Source: a virus
Length of the DNA: 51,530 bases
Reading direction: 5' to 3' (one strand)
IMG/VR virus record: IMGVR_UViG_3300050821_000465
Location: 1 to 51,530 of that record
Shown in pieces: positions 38,828 through 46,657 of this stretch (within the stretch, counting starts at the first letter, position 1; every line of letters begins with the position of its first letter). Both the position numbers and the translations under genes were made by a program. The notes below the pieces were generated by a model. That model saw only the letters and a program-made list of their open reading frames with translations. It had not been told where the DNA came from and did not search any database.

Positions 38828-41342
38828 CAGACCAGTGGTAGGAACGATCCCGCCATGGGCGGATGCTGGCGACAAGACCCAGCCGCCTGACAGCGACATC
38901 TCGATCGGCTTTCCCCACTCGAACGACAAGCCAACGCGCCAAGTGATGAACTGGGCGCTGAACTACACGACGAATGGTGTCCTGTATCTGGTGAGTCGCG
39001 GTCTGCCTGACTGGGCAGCGCCAACGAACTACATCACTGGTGACGTGTGCCGATCGAAGGGAAAATTCTATTGTGCAAAGACGGCGACGATCGGTGCGGA
39101 ACCTAGCGTCTCGCCGACACAATGGGAACTGCTCTATGTCTTCGCTTCCGATCTGAACACGCTCTACCTGACGCAAGCGGCTGGCGATGCACGCTACCTG
39201 AAGCAGAGCGATGCGGTGACGACCTATGAATCGATAGCTTCGGCGACGGCGGCGCACAACAACCTGCAAACGCAGATCGATGGCATCCCTGCCGCCGCCG
39301 ACTCGAAGTATCTCAGCATAACCGATGCGGCGGCGACCTACGAGACCATCACGGCAGCGAACACCGCGCACAGCAACTTGCAGAGCCAGATCGACAGCAT
39401 CTCGCTGTCTCCGGCTGGAGGGTACGACGCTGGCGCGGGTATCAGCATCTCGAATGGCATCATCTCCAACACTGCTCCGAACCTGACGCCCAACTGGCTC
39501 GGCGTTGCTGGCTCAGGCTCGGAGATTCAGAACCGACCGCCGATCACGGTGGCCTCTGGAGTGCTGCAAATAAGCGACACGACAGGGAACCTGCTGGAAG
39601 GTATCTCGCCACTTCCCGGCGTCATAGCAAATCATGTTTTCTATAGCAGCGGTCTACCTTTACATTCGATAGTCGGCAGAGGCGGCGAGCTGGCGCTTGT
39701 TGGAATGGGAACCTTTGACGGTACGAACTGGACAGCTCAGTCGAATGTGTCGTCAAGGCTGGCTGTTTGCCCTGCTAATATCAACCCGAATGGTGGCTTT
39801 GCATTCTATGGCAACGCTGGCTTGACGGTGGGTACTACGTTCACGCCGACTGTATTGGAGACCATCGCGCCTCTGGTTAGCGGAATGGAACACCATACGC
39901 TATATTTCAATGGCAATTCACAGCATGACATCCTATCGGGCAGCGGTTTAATCATAGGTGCTGGTCAGACCTTTGATGGAACAAACTGGACAGCACGGTT
40001 GGCTGCTCCTTCAGAGCTTGTATTCGTTAATGGTGGCTTTCAGTTCGGCGGCAACACTGGCTTGACGGTTGGCGCTGTGTTCACTCCTACCATTATTGCT
40101 ACACTGTCCGTTCCAGCCGCTGGTAACAGCCAGTTTCAGCTTGCTGGTGCTGGCACGATTTGTTGCACGGGTAGTGCCAACTTTGCCGCCGGAGGACATC
40201 TGGGAGCAGGACCAGCATGGATTGCGGACGCAACAGGCTTTGCCGACATAGTTCCGAACATCAGTGGGGCGATCAATTTCTTCGCCAATACTGGCCTTAC
40301 TGTAGGAAGCACTTTCTCGGCGGCTCTGATCGCGGCTGTCTCGAATCCATCCAGCGGAATTAACCAATTCCAGCTTAAGGGTACTGGCGTGTTTTGTTCT
40401 CCATTATCCAATAACCTCGTTGCTGGCGCTCATTTCATTGGTGGTGGCTGGGTCGCAGATGCTACTGGGTTCGCCAACTTTGCAGCTAGTCCAGCAGGTC
40501 AAATAGTGTTCCAAGTAAACACTGGCCTCACCGCAGGTAATGCCTTTGCGGCTACGACGATTCGCAGCCATTATGGTTCCGGCGCAGCGTCCATCGACGT
40601 GTACTACTACAACGGCGTAGCTAACAGCCAGATATTCACGGGTGGTGGTCTCTACCTAGGCGGACAGGTCACATGGAATGGTGCGAACTGGATAGCTCAG
40701 GCTGCATCAGGATCAGCATTAGGGATTAACTCGCCGGGGTATAGCTCACCGGGAGGGTTCGCCTTTCTGACCTTCGGTGGCAGTGGACTTACAGTTGGAG
40801 CTACTATCAATCCCACCGTTGTAGCAACTCTAGACAGTGCAGGTAATTTTAGTTGCAACGCAGCTCTGGCTTCCACAACAGGCAATCGCTGCCGTTCAGG
40901 TGCAGGTGGTGCGTTGAAAGGCAACTCGTTCAACATCGACTACACGACTGGCGCGCAGCTGTGGATCGATGTATCGAACTTGGGAACCATTTCCGTCGCT
41001 TCAGACTATCGGGTGAAGAAGAACATCCAGCCGCTCAAGTCCGCACTCGCGCAGGTTCTTCAACTGCGCCCAGTGAGCTTCGAGTATGCGGACATAGACG
41101 GCGACATCTTCAGGTCTGACAATGTGATACACGCCGGATTCATCGCTCACGAAGTGCAAGCACTCTTTCCCGGCGCGGTCTTCGGCAAGAAGGACGAGCT
41201 GACCAGCGACGGCAGGATTCAGCCGCAGACTCTGAACTGGTCCGATCTCATGGCGGTACTGACCAAGTCAGTTCAAGAGCTGGCGTTCCGGCTGACCATC
41301 ATCGAAACCGTTTTAACTAACATGGCTCCCAAAGAGGCATAG
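38820..41342 (+). CDS. Tail fibre 2 with S74 intramolecular chaperone
   Basis: An 840-residue fibre paralogous to fibre 1 in its first 100 residues (PVVGTIPPWADAGDKTQPPDSDISIG). A tandem SITD/YETI-type helical repeat follows near 130-180. Then come five beta repeats carrying GLTVGTTFTPT or near forms (residues about 340-680), each about 70-80 residues. It ends in an S74 chaperone with Ser728 and Lys733 (SDYRVK). Start at 38820, where the frame first meets a fibre-like start, not at 38763. Confidence 0.9.
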   Translation: MISRPVVGTIPPWADAGDKTQPPDSDISIGFPHSNDKPTRQVMNWALNYTTNGVLYLVSRGLPDWAAPTNYITGDVCRSKGKFYCAKTATIGAEPSVSPTQWELLYVFASDLNTLYLTQAAGDARYLKQSDAVTTYESIASATAAHNNLQTQIDGIPAAADSKYLSITDAAATYETITAANTAHSNLQSQIDSISLSPAGGYDAGAGISISNGIISNTAPNLTPNWLGVAGSGSEIQNRPPITVASGVLQISDTTGNLLEGISPLPGVIANHVFYSSGLPLHSIVGRGGELALVGMGTFDGTNWTAQSNVSSRLAVCPANINPNGGFAFYGNAGLTVGTTFTPTVLETIAPLVSGMEHHTLYFNGNSQHDILSGSGLIIGAGQTFDGTNWTARLAAPSELVFVNGGFQFGGNTGLTVGAVFTPTIIATLSVPAAGNSQFQLAGAGTICCTGSANFAAGGHLGAGPAWIADATGFADIVPNISGAINFFANTGLTVGSTFSAALIAAVSNPSSGINQFQLKGTGVFCSPLSNNLVAGAHFIGGGWVADATGFANFAASPAGQIVFQVNTGLTAGNAFAATTIRSHYGSGAASIDVYYYNGVANSQIFTGGGLYLGGQVTWNGANWIAQAASGSALGINSPGYSSPGGFAFLTFGGSGLTVGATINPTVVATLDSAGNFSCNAALASTTGNRCRSGAGGALKGNSFNIDYTTGAQLWIDVSNLGTISVASDYRVKKNIQPLKSALAQVLQLRPVSFEYADIDGDIFRSDNVIHAGFIAHEVQALFPGAVFGKKDELTSDGRIQPQTLNWSDLMAVLTKSVQELAFRLTIIETVLTNMAPKEA

Positions 41343-41344
41343 GC

Positions 41345-42631
41345 ATGGCGAACTACATCCGCCCTGATCCACTACAGCCGGGATGGTGCGACACTGGCGA
41401 AGCTGTCAAGCCGCAGGACACCGACATCGCGACGGGTTGGCCCCCTGACCAGATACCGCCGTCACGTCAGGAGTTCAACTGGCTCGACAAGCAGCAGGAT
41501 GCTGGCATCAAGTACCTGTGCCGCGTCGGCATCTCCGAGTATGCGAACGCGGAAGAGTATCAGGGACTGGGACTGGTCATCGGCTCGAACGGTTCGGTGT
41601 ACTGGAACCTGCGCGCGTGTTCAGGCATCGATCCCGTCTACGACAACGCGGGATACTGGGAACTGACGCCGATCCGGCTCAGCGACGCCGATGCACGCTA
41701 CCTGACCATCATCAACGCAGCCGGACTGTACCTCACCGAAGCGCAGGGCGATGCGCGCTATGCCTTCAAGACCGATCTGGCAGCGTTCATCACGTACCCA
41801 GCTGGCGACGCGCGCTATGCGCTGAAGGGCGATCTGCTCGCGTTCTTCACGAAGGCTGAGAGCGACGCGCGCTACTTGTTCAAGGGCGACCTCGCCAACT
41901 ACGTGACGTATCCGAACGGCGACATTCGCTACATGATGCGAACTGAGATGGGCGCATACGTCACCTATAGCGTGGGCGATGCGCGGTATGCGCTAAAGAC
42001 AGAACTGACGCCCTACGAAACGATCGCGCATGCTGCGGCGACCTATCTCAAGATCATCGATGCGGCGAATACCTATCTCAGCCAGAGCGCCGCTGCGCAG
42101 ATGTACCTGACGGTCGCGGACGCCAACAACCGCTTCGCAGCGACGACCGCAGACGCGCATGCCTACACTGACACGTCAGTCGCGAACGCCAGCGCAGCAC
42201 AGAAGATCTACACCGACAGCTCTGTCAATAACGCGATCGCAGCTCAGCGCAACTGGACGATCGCAATGCTGCCGGGACTGAAGTTCAGGCGTGAGGACTA
42301 TTCAGGCGGCGGCGGATCGATGACGGCAGAGTGGATGATCCTGACAGCGCAGCCAAACAACGGCGCAGGATTCGAGCTGGCATGGGGATCGGGAACCTGT
42401 CAGGAAGGTGATACGATCACGCTGCCGACAAACTTCCCAGTCGGCAACATGATGCTGCAAGGCTACGTGGAGAGTGCGCTTGGTTATAACCTGCCGAATG
42501 ACCTGAAAGAGTTTGCCTTGAATTTCTCCGGCGCACGTGTGCAGAACTGCTATCTCCGCATCTCAGGGAGTGGGCAACGCTATGCGCGCGGCTATGCCTT
42601 CGGTCGCTGGACTAGCTTCGGTTACCACTGA
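41345..42631 (+). CDS. Tail fibre 3 (no self-cleaving chaperone)
   Basis: A 428-residue fibre. The N-terminal 110 residues are a distant relative of fibres 1 and 2 (DTGEAVKPQDTDIATGWPPDQIPPSRQEFNWLDK). Tandem repeats of GDARYALKxDL...T/Y (about 20-25 residues, five or six copies, residues 118-225) form a trimeric rod. The C-terminal 130 residues (FRREDYSGGGGSMTAEWMILTAQPNNG...) are a compact receptor-binding-like domain. It closes the virion operon. No dedicated fibre chaperone follows. Confidence 0.87.
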   Translation: MANYIRPDPLQPGWCDTGEAVKPQDTDIATGWPPDQIPPSRQEFNWLDKQQDAGIKYLCRVGISEYANAEEYQGLGLVIGSNGSVYWNLRACSGIDPVYDNAGYWELTPIRLSDADARYLTIINAAGLYLTEAQGDARYAFKTDLAAFITYPAGDARYALKGDLLAFFTKAESDARYLFKGDLANYVTYPNGDIRYMMRTEMGAYVTYSVGDARYALKTELTPYETIAHAAATYLKIIDAANTYLSQSAAAQMYLTVADANNRFAATTADAHAYTDTSVANASAAQKIYTDSSVNNAIAAQRNWTIAMLPGLKFRREDYSGGGGSMTAEWMILTAQPNNGAGFELAWGSGTCQEGDTITLPTNFPVGNMMLQGYVESALGYNLPNDLKEFALNFSGARVQNCYLRISGSGQRYARGYAFGRWTSFGYH

Positions 42632-42636
42632 CAACA

Positions 42637-42671
42637 ACGGCTCCGCAGATTCTTCCGGTCGTTGGAGCCGT
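42637..42671 (+). other. Weak hairpin after the tail operon
   Basis: ACGGCTCC (42637-42644) pairs with GGAGCCGT (42664-42671) over a 19-base loop, six bases after the last tail gene. There is no T run, so termination would be inefficient or factor-dependent. Bases 42672-42779 hold no gene. Confidence 0.3.
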
Positions 42672-42779
42672 GTGACATCCGGCGAGAGATGAAAAGGCAA
42701 AGACTCCCGCCGCACGTCGTCGATATTTTACCAGCCGTTCAAGCTGCTGCTGTACCATTCAGGTTCGAGAGGATACCCA

Positions 42780-43415
42780 ATGAAAAAACTTTGGCTGTTG
42801 CTCATCCTGTGCGCCGCTCTTGCGGCGTGCGCCTTCGCCGACGAGATCACCTTCAGCTTCATCAACGGTGCTCCCGGCTCGCTCACTGCCAGCGCGGCTG
42901 GTCTGACGGCTGGCGTGGCGATGAACATCGTCGTCAGTGATGCGACGACTGGTGCTGAGTTCCCATTGCTTGGCACGTTCACCGCATCGACCGGACCTTC
43001 GTCGTCATTCACGGTCACGCCGCCGCTGGTTCAAGCTGAGTACACCGCTGGTGGATTGAAGAGCGTGCTCATCGTTGACCAGTTCAACAACCTGCTGGTC
43101 GCTGGTCGCATGGATGATCACGGCGCATTCTTGACTGGCTTTCCTGATGGACGCGGCGCGTTCCTTGGAGCGTTCGATGTCAGCTTTGTGAGTCCTGCAG
43201 TACTGGGACTCTTCGGACTTGGACCACAAGTCCTGCCGACTGGATCAGTCAGCGCGACGTTCGCGAACGATAACTTCGATGGCACAACCGTCACTGGTGA
43301 ACTGGGCGGCGGCACGGTGACTGTCGAGACTCCGGTCGCAGAAGGCTCGACGTGGATGCTGATGCTGACTGGCGTTACGCTGGCTGGCGTAGCTCGCACG
43401 CGCTGCTTTTCTTAG
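42780..43415 (+). CDS. Secreted PEP-CTERM-like protein (211 aa)
   Basis: A 211-residue protein with signal peptide MKKLWLLLILCAALAACAFA (cleavage likely after FA) and a beta-rich body (ITFSFINGAPGSLTASAAGL...GELGGGTVTVETP). The end, VAEGSTW + MLMLTGVTLAGVA + RTRCFS, has the layout of a PEP-CTERM sorting signal: a VPEPSTW-like motif, a membrane helix and a basic tail, with PEP replaced by AEG. Such proteins are anchored and processed by exosortase/archaeosortase systems. GAGAGGATACCCA precedes the ATG. On a phage this is most likely a moron affecting the host envelope. Confidence 0.8.
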   Translation: MKKLWLLLILCAALAACAFADEITFSFINGAPGSLTASAAGLTAGVAMNIVVSDATTGAEFPLLGTFTASTGPSSSFTVTPPLVQAEYTAGGLKSVLIVDQFNNLLVAGRMDDHGAFLTGFPDGRGAFLGAFDVSFVSPAVLGLFGLGPQVLPTGSVSATFANDNFDGTTVTGELGGGTVTVETPVAEGSTWMLMLTGVTLAGVARTRCFS

Positions 43416-43600
43416 GCGCGCTTCAGCTCGTCCGGCTCGCGCGTCTGCTTGGCTGACCAGTCCATCAGTTCCATGACTGTCGTCTTCGACGGCAGTGAGT
43501 CCGTGTGCCTGATGAAGTCCGCGACCAGTTCGTCCAGTGCCTGATGCAGCAGCATGTGGCGCGTGCGGTGTTCGGCTGGTGACAGGTTTGCTCTACCCAT
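43412..43600 (-). CDS. Small helical protein (62 aa)
   Basis: A 62-residue protein: LSPAEHRTRHMLLHQALDELVADFIRHTDSLPSKTTVMELMDWSAKQTREPDEL. Helical and acidic. Last gene of the long leftward operon; converges with the PEP-CTERM gene with a 4-base overlap. Function unknown. Confidence 0.72.
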   Translation of the reverse strand: MGRANLSPAEHRTRHMLLHQALDELVADFIRHTDSLPSKTTVMELMDWSAKQTREPDELKRA

Positions 43601-43612
43601 GATGTTTAGCCT

Positions 43613-43795
43613 CTATGGTTCCCAGCAGGACATCTCTTCCTGCGCTGCACCTTCAGGATCATCTTCGTAGCCATCCATGGCCGAAGGAAAGTCGGCGGCA
43701 TCGACGCACTTCTGCGCCTGTTCGGGTGAGAGTTTCGCAGCTCGAATAAACTCCTGCTTGTAACGCGCCTTCCATTCTTCGCTAGTCATTGTCAT
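43613..43795 (-). CDS. Small acidic protein (60 aa)
   Basis: A 60-residue protein starting MTMTSEEWKARYKQEFIRAA, with an acidic C-terminus (GYEDDPEGAAQEEMSCWEP). The start at 43795 overlaps the previous stop by ATGA and follows GGAGCG; a longer reading to 43846 is not needed. Unknown. Confidence 0.7.
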   Translation of the reverse strand: MTMTSEEWKARYKQEFIRAAKLSPEQAQKCVDAADFPSAMDGYEDDPEGAAQEEMSCWEP

Positions 43796-43953
43796 TTCGC
43801 CGCTCGCTCCAGTTCCTTCACTTGGAACGCGACGAACGCATGCCACATTTTCACATCGTCGTTGAATGTCTCCGGTGGATGCTCTTTTAGAAAGTCATAG
43901 ATGGTGTGATTCATGTGCGTGACCAGATTTCGCTGAGCAGTTAGTTCATCCAT
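43792..43953 (-). CDS. Small helical protein (53 aa)
   Basis: A 53-residue ORF from ATG 43953 to TGA 43792: MDELTAQRNLVTHMNHTIYD then FLKEHPPETFNDDVKMW and a charged end. TAATG coupling to the gene before, ATGA to the gene after, and GGAGAGAGTA right before the start make it a good gene. Unknown function. Confidence 0.72.
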   Translation of the reverse strand: MDELTAQRNLVTHMNHTIYDFLKEHPPETFNDDVKMWHAFVAFQVKELERAAK

Positions 43954-44297
43954 TACTCTCTCCAGAACGGCTCGATCTTACGATTTCGGTAGAAGTAATC
44001 AACCGCAGCATCCGCAGCTTGACGGCGAGTGAGACTGTGTTGATCCTTTGCGCTGCCGCCGTAGCATGAGCATAGCTTCATCTGGTGAGCCACAGAACCT
44101 ACGATGCCACGCAGATGACAGTTCAGGTGAGACGGTTCTATGGTTACCGTCTCAGCAATAGTCGGAATTAGTACTCCATCATCCTCTTCTGCGATAGGCT
44201 CTCCGCAGTCCAGACAGAGTCGCCCCACTGGAGTTGCGACGTGTTCGGTCTCATCACAGAGGGGAGCGCCCCAATGCTTTCCAAACCATTGCGTCAT
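43953..44297 (-). CDS. Conserved phage zinc-binding protein ending in IEPFWR (114 aa)
   Basis: A 114-residue protein. MTQWFGKHWGAPLCDETEHVATPVGRLCLDCGEPIAEEDDGVLIP...HLNCHLRGIVGSVAHQMKLCSCYGG is a family I have met in other phages and mobile elements, with four to six Cys and His ligands for zinc. The last nine residues, RKIEPFWRE, resemble the end of its upstream neighbour, and the underlying 20-bp DNA (43958-43977) is identical to 44311-44330. Likely regulatory or nucleic-acid linked; not proven. Confidence 0.75.
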   Translation of the reverse strand: MTQWFGKHWGAPLCDETEHVATPVGRLCLDCGEPIAEEDDGVLIPTIAETVTIEPSHLNCHLRGIVGSVAHQMKLCSCYGGSAKDQHSLTRRQAADAAVDYFYRNRKIEPFWRE

Positions 44298-44330
44298 TGT
44301 TACTCTCCACCTCTCCAGAACGGCTCGATC
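43958..44330. repeat. 20-bp direct repeat under two gene ends
   Basis: CTCTCCAGAACGGCTCGATC occurs at 43958-43977 and 44311-44330. It lies at the 3' ends of two adjacent minus-strand genes in the same reading frame, so both proteins finish with an IEPFWR-type tail. Copying of one end onto the other is the simplest explanation. Confidence 0.75.
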
Positions 44331-45286
44331 CAGACTTCCTTCCGTAGTCCTTCCACTCGCGGTCCGTACGGCTGCTCGCGATAGAATCCCCGAACCCAGT
44401 GACCACGCGGCGATGCGTGCGTCCCACCTTGTGGCACATACTCCCGGCGCAGCTTGTAGTGTTCGCCAATGATGCGCGGCGACCAGAACTCGCGCGGTCG
44501 ATCGCTCTTGCGCTGGACGCGCTTCTGCAGCTCGCCGCCAGTCACCAGATCAGGGCGGCGCACAATCAACGCCAGCGCGCCCATGATCAGGTGCAGCACA
44601 CGCGCCATCAGGCGATTGTCCGCGTCGTCCATCTCATGCCGGAACTCGTCTGGGAACTCTGTGCCATGTCCCTGCCACTCGCCGCCGAACTTCTGGATGA
44701 TGTCGTCGAGCTTGCCCAGATCGAGCGGCTTGTCGTCTGGCAAGGTCCAGTGCATGAGGTGCTCGATGGTCGTGTGCGCGAAGACGTTCAACGCACCACG
44801 CACGCCGACGTGCCATCCCTTCGGACTCGCGATGCGTGCCAGTGATGGGATGTCCATCCCCGGTCTGGTCCGGCAGTAGGACACGAAGCGCGCTTCACCT
44901 TCCTCGCCTTCGTGCGGCAGCGTTCCTTCCGGCAGCATGATCACCGCCGCTTCGAAAGGGAAGTGCGCGGTTCTCAGATCGACGATACTGGGCGGCGTCG
45001 TCTGCTTCAGTGCTTCCGCCATGTCGCGCGTCAGCCAGTAGATCGGGACGCCGTACATCACCAGCATGGATGCGAGCACGATCCCCACCTTCTCGTTCTC
45101 GCCCATGAAGCCATCCTCGATGTTGACGGCGGCGCTGAGCAGGTCGCCAGCGACTTCGCGCACCGATGGATAGCGTCCGGCTGGTACTTCGTTGTAGATG
45201 CGCGGATAGCACTTCGCCCACAGCTGGGGATTCTCGGCTGCGAGTTCCTCGATGATCCGCCACTTCACCTGTGGCGAGATTTTCAT
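44300..45286 (-). CDS. AcrVA2-like protein (putative anti-CRISPR/counter-defence)
   Basis: A 328-residue protein. The order of features follows AcrVA2: a helical N-terminal half, YWLTRDMAEALKQTTPPSIVDLRTAHFPFEAAVIMLP (compare DDTPTSIFLNLPDWCVYVD in AcrVA2), LHLIMGALALIVRRPDLV, GEHYKLRREYV, then RGHW at 294-297 and VWIEPFWRG at the end (AcrVA2: RRGHWHGYW...VRWQPAVFV). AcrVA2 lowers Cas12a levels by acting on its nascent chain; relatives are common in mobile elements of hosts with no Cas12a, so the target here is open. Start at 45286 is by TGATG overlap. Confidence 0.68.
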   Translation of the reverse strand: MKISPQVKWRIIEELAAENPQLWAKCYPRIYNEVPAGRYPSVREVAGDLLSAAVNIEDGFMGENEKVGIVLASMLVMYGVPIYWLTRDMAEALKQTTPPSIVDLRTAHFPFEAAVIMLPEGTLPHEGEEGEARFVSYCRTRPGMDIPSLARIASPKGWHVGVRGALNVFAHTTIEHLMHWTLPDDKPLDLGKLDDIIQKFGGEWQGHGTEFPDEFRHEMDDADNRLMARVLHLIMGALALIVRRPDLVTGGELQKRVQRKSDRPREFWSPRIIGEHYKLRREYVPQGGTHASPRGHWVRGFYREQPYGPRVEGLRKEVWIEPFWRGGE

Positions 45287-45477
45287 CACTGCTTCCTGAC
45301 GAAGTCGCGCACCATCTCGATGCGCAGGTCCGCGATCTCCTTGCGGACGTCGATCAGCTCCTTGCGCAGCTCGCGGAAGTCGGAGCGGTTGAAGAGAATC
45401 CCTGCGAGGATCAGGGCGATCGTGACGGTGAAGCCGATATAATTCCACATGCGTTGTTCTGTGTTCTCCTGCGTCAT
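45286..45477 (-). CDS. Single-pass membrane protein with coiled coil (63 aa)
   Basis: A 63-residue protein with one membrane helix (MWNYIGFTVTIALILAGILF) and a charged coiled-coil tail (FRELRKELIDVRKEIADLRI...). It is like many small phage membrane proteins near lysis or exclusion genes, but no such gene is certain here. Coupled to the AcrVA2-like gene. Confidence 0.75.
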   Translation of the reverse strand: MTQENTEQRMWNYIGFTVTIALILAGILFNRSDFRELRKELIDVRKEIADLRIEMVRDFVRKQ

Positions 45478-45501
45478 TCTGTGAGATCGCGGCGCGTCGT
45501 G

Positions 45502-46107
45502 TCAAGCCAGCAAGTCAATGTGCCGGATGATGGCTTTCATGGCGCGCTTCGTTCGCGTCTTGTCCTTCCAGTCCGGCGACGACCGGAAGCTCTCATTCAC
45601 GATCCGCTCGTAGACCAGCAACATCCCGGTGTCGTGGCGGAACACGAGCTGCTCGCCGGGAGTGATCAGGAACTCCCTAGTGACCGGGATGAAGATCGAC
45701 TCCGGCAGCACGATGCCTTTCGCCGGACGGCTGGCTTGATCGAGTGATGCGTCGATGAAGAACACGGAACTGGTTGACACGAGCGCGACCAGATGACCGC
45801 CGAATCCCGGCGTGCCGTCTGGGTAGCCCACTCCAACGCTCCACGCACCGACGCTGTCCATCCACTCCTTCCAGTCAGCGTCGTCTTGCGTCCGCGCCGT
45901 GCCGTTGTCGAAGGCGGCAGCGTAGATCGGATTGAAGATCATCGCGCGCACCGCGAGCGGCTGGGCGTCGAAGCCGTAGTACCGCAGCACGCGGATGACG
46001 GTGCGTGCCGTGGCGATGCAGCAGTCAGGGCGGAAGTCCTTCAACAGTTCACGACGAGCGACCTCCCCGATCGCCGTCGTGACTGCTTGGATCGAGCGCG
46101 CCTTCAC
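45502..46107 (-). CDS. Putative cysteine-hydrolase-fold protein (201 aa)
   Basis: A 201-residue protein with Cys29/Cys30 (RPDCCIATARTVIRVL) at a helix start, His105 (GFGGHLVALV) and Asp119 (FFIDASLDQASRP), the Cys-His-Asp order of papain-like, NlpC/P60-like and transglutaminase folds. No signal peptide. It could be an amidase, including an unrecognised lysis enzyme, or an effector-type hydrolase. The fold assignment is by pattern only. ATGA coupling with the gene upstream. Confidence 0.65.
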   Translation of the reverse strand: MKARSIQAVTTAIGEVARRELLKDFRPDCCIATARTVIRVLRYYGFDAQPLAVRAMIFNPIYAAAFDNGTARTQDDADWKEWMDSVGAWSVGVGYPDGTPGFGGHLVALVSTSSVFFIDASLDQASRPAKGIVLPESIFIPVTREFLITPGEQLVFRHDTGMLLVYERIVNESFRSSPDWKDKTRTKRAMKAIIRHIDLLA

Positions 46108-46493
46108 AGCGCGCTCTTCTTTCGCTTCTGGAATCCCAGTACCTCGCCGCTGGCGATTCGCGCCTTCATCGCCGCCTTGCTGGAGATCGAGCGTCTCCGC
46201 TTGGTCAGCGAGTCCTTCTGCGATGCGATCGCAGTCGATACCTTCGGGTGCAGCACCATGCGCACCACGCCGCCGTCATCCATGCGCTCAACGAACACGT
46301 AGTCCCCGGCAGTGCCGTCCGCGCCCACGTGGCGAAACGTTTGGACTACGAAGGTCTCCGTCTTGCCTGTCACTGGTTCGACTACCTTGATGGTGGTGGG
46401 CTTGGTGTGCAGCGCCACGTTGTGGAGTGAGCCGTAGATGCGATCGTACTTGGTGATGGTCTCGTACTGGTTGGTGTTGTTGTTGTCCTGCAT
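46104..46493 (-). CDS. Small basic protein (129 aa)
   Basis: A 129-residue protein: polar N-terminus rich in Asn/Gln (MQDNNNTNQYETITKYDRIY), beta strands in the middle and a lysine/arginine-rich end (SKAAMKARIASGEVLGFQKRKKSAL). Start at 46493 is chosen because GGAGAACACA precedes it; a reading from 46505 overlaps that site. First gene of its transcription unit. Unknown. Confidence 0.72.
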   Translation of the reverse strand: MQDNNNTNQYETITKYDRIYGSLHNVALHTKPTTIKVVEPVTGKTETFVVQTFRHVGADGTAGDYVFVERMDDGGVVRMVLHPKVSTAIASQKDSLTKRRRSISSKAAMKARIASGEVLGFQKRKKSAL

Positions 46494-46657
46494 TGTGTTC
46501 TCCATTCAAATGATGATTGCCAGTTGTTTGACTGACAATACTATTTTCTCATGGGCGAACACACACATCCCCAGTATCCATGCGGTTTCGGTGATTGTCT
46601 TCTGATAACGTGCGCATTATCAACACGAAAATAAATCGCTTGACAAAAATTTCCGAC
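46494..46657 (-). promoter_or_regulatory. Intergenic regulatory gap with TGATAA/TTATCA dyad
   Basis: About 160 bases without a gene. TGATAAC (46603-46609) and ATTATCA (46616-46622) form an inverted pair around GTGCGC. On the minus strand TAGTAT (complement near 46538-46543) could serve as a -10 box for the gene below. This is the main internal gap of the leftward operon, so a promoter for 46104 and downstream genes is likely here. Confidence 0.45.

Noticed and set aside
45286-45477. Firm holin call for the small membrane protein
   Set aside because: One helix and a coiled coil are not specific; no confirmed endolysin is adjacent.
45287-45505. Longer start of the AcrVA2-like protein
   Set aside because: The added residues lie opposite another frame of the membrane protein gene and are arginine/proline rich; TGATG coupling supports 45286.
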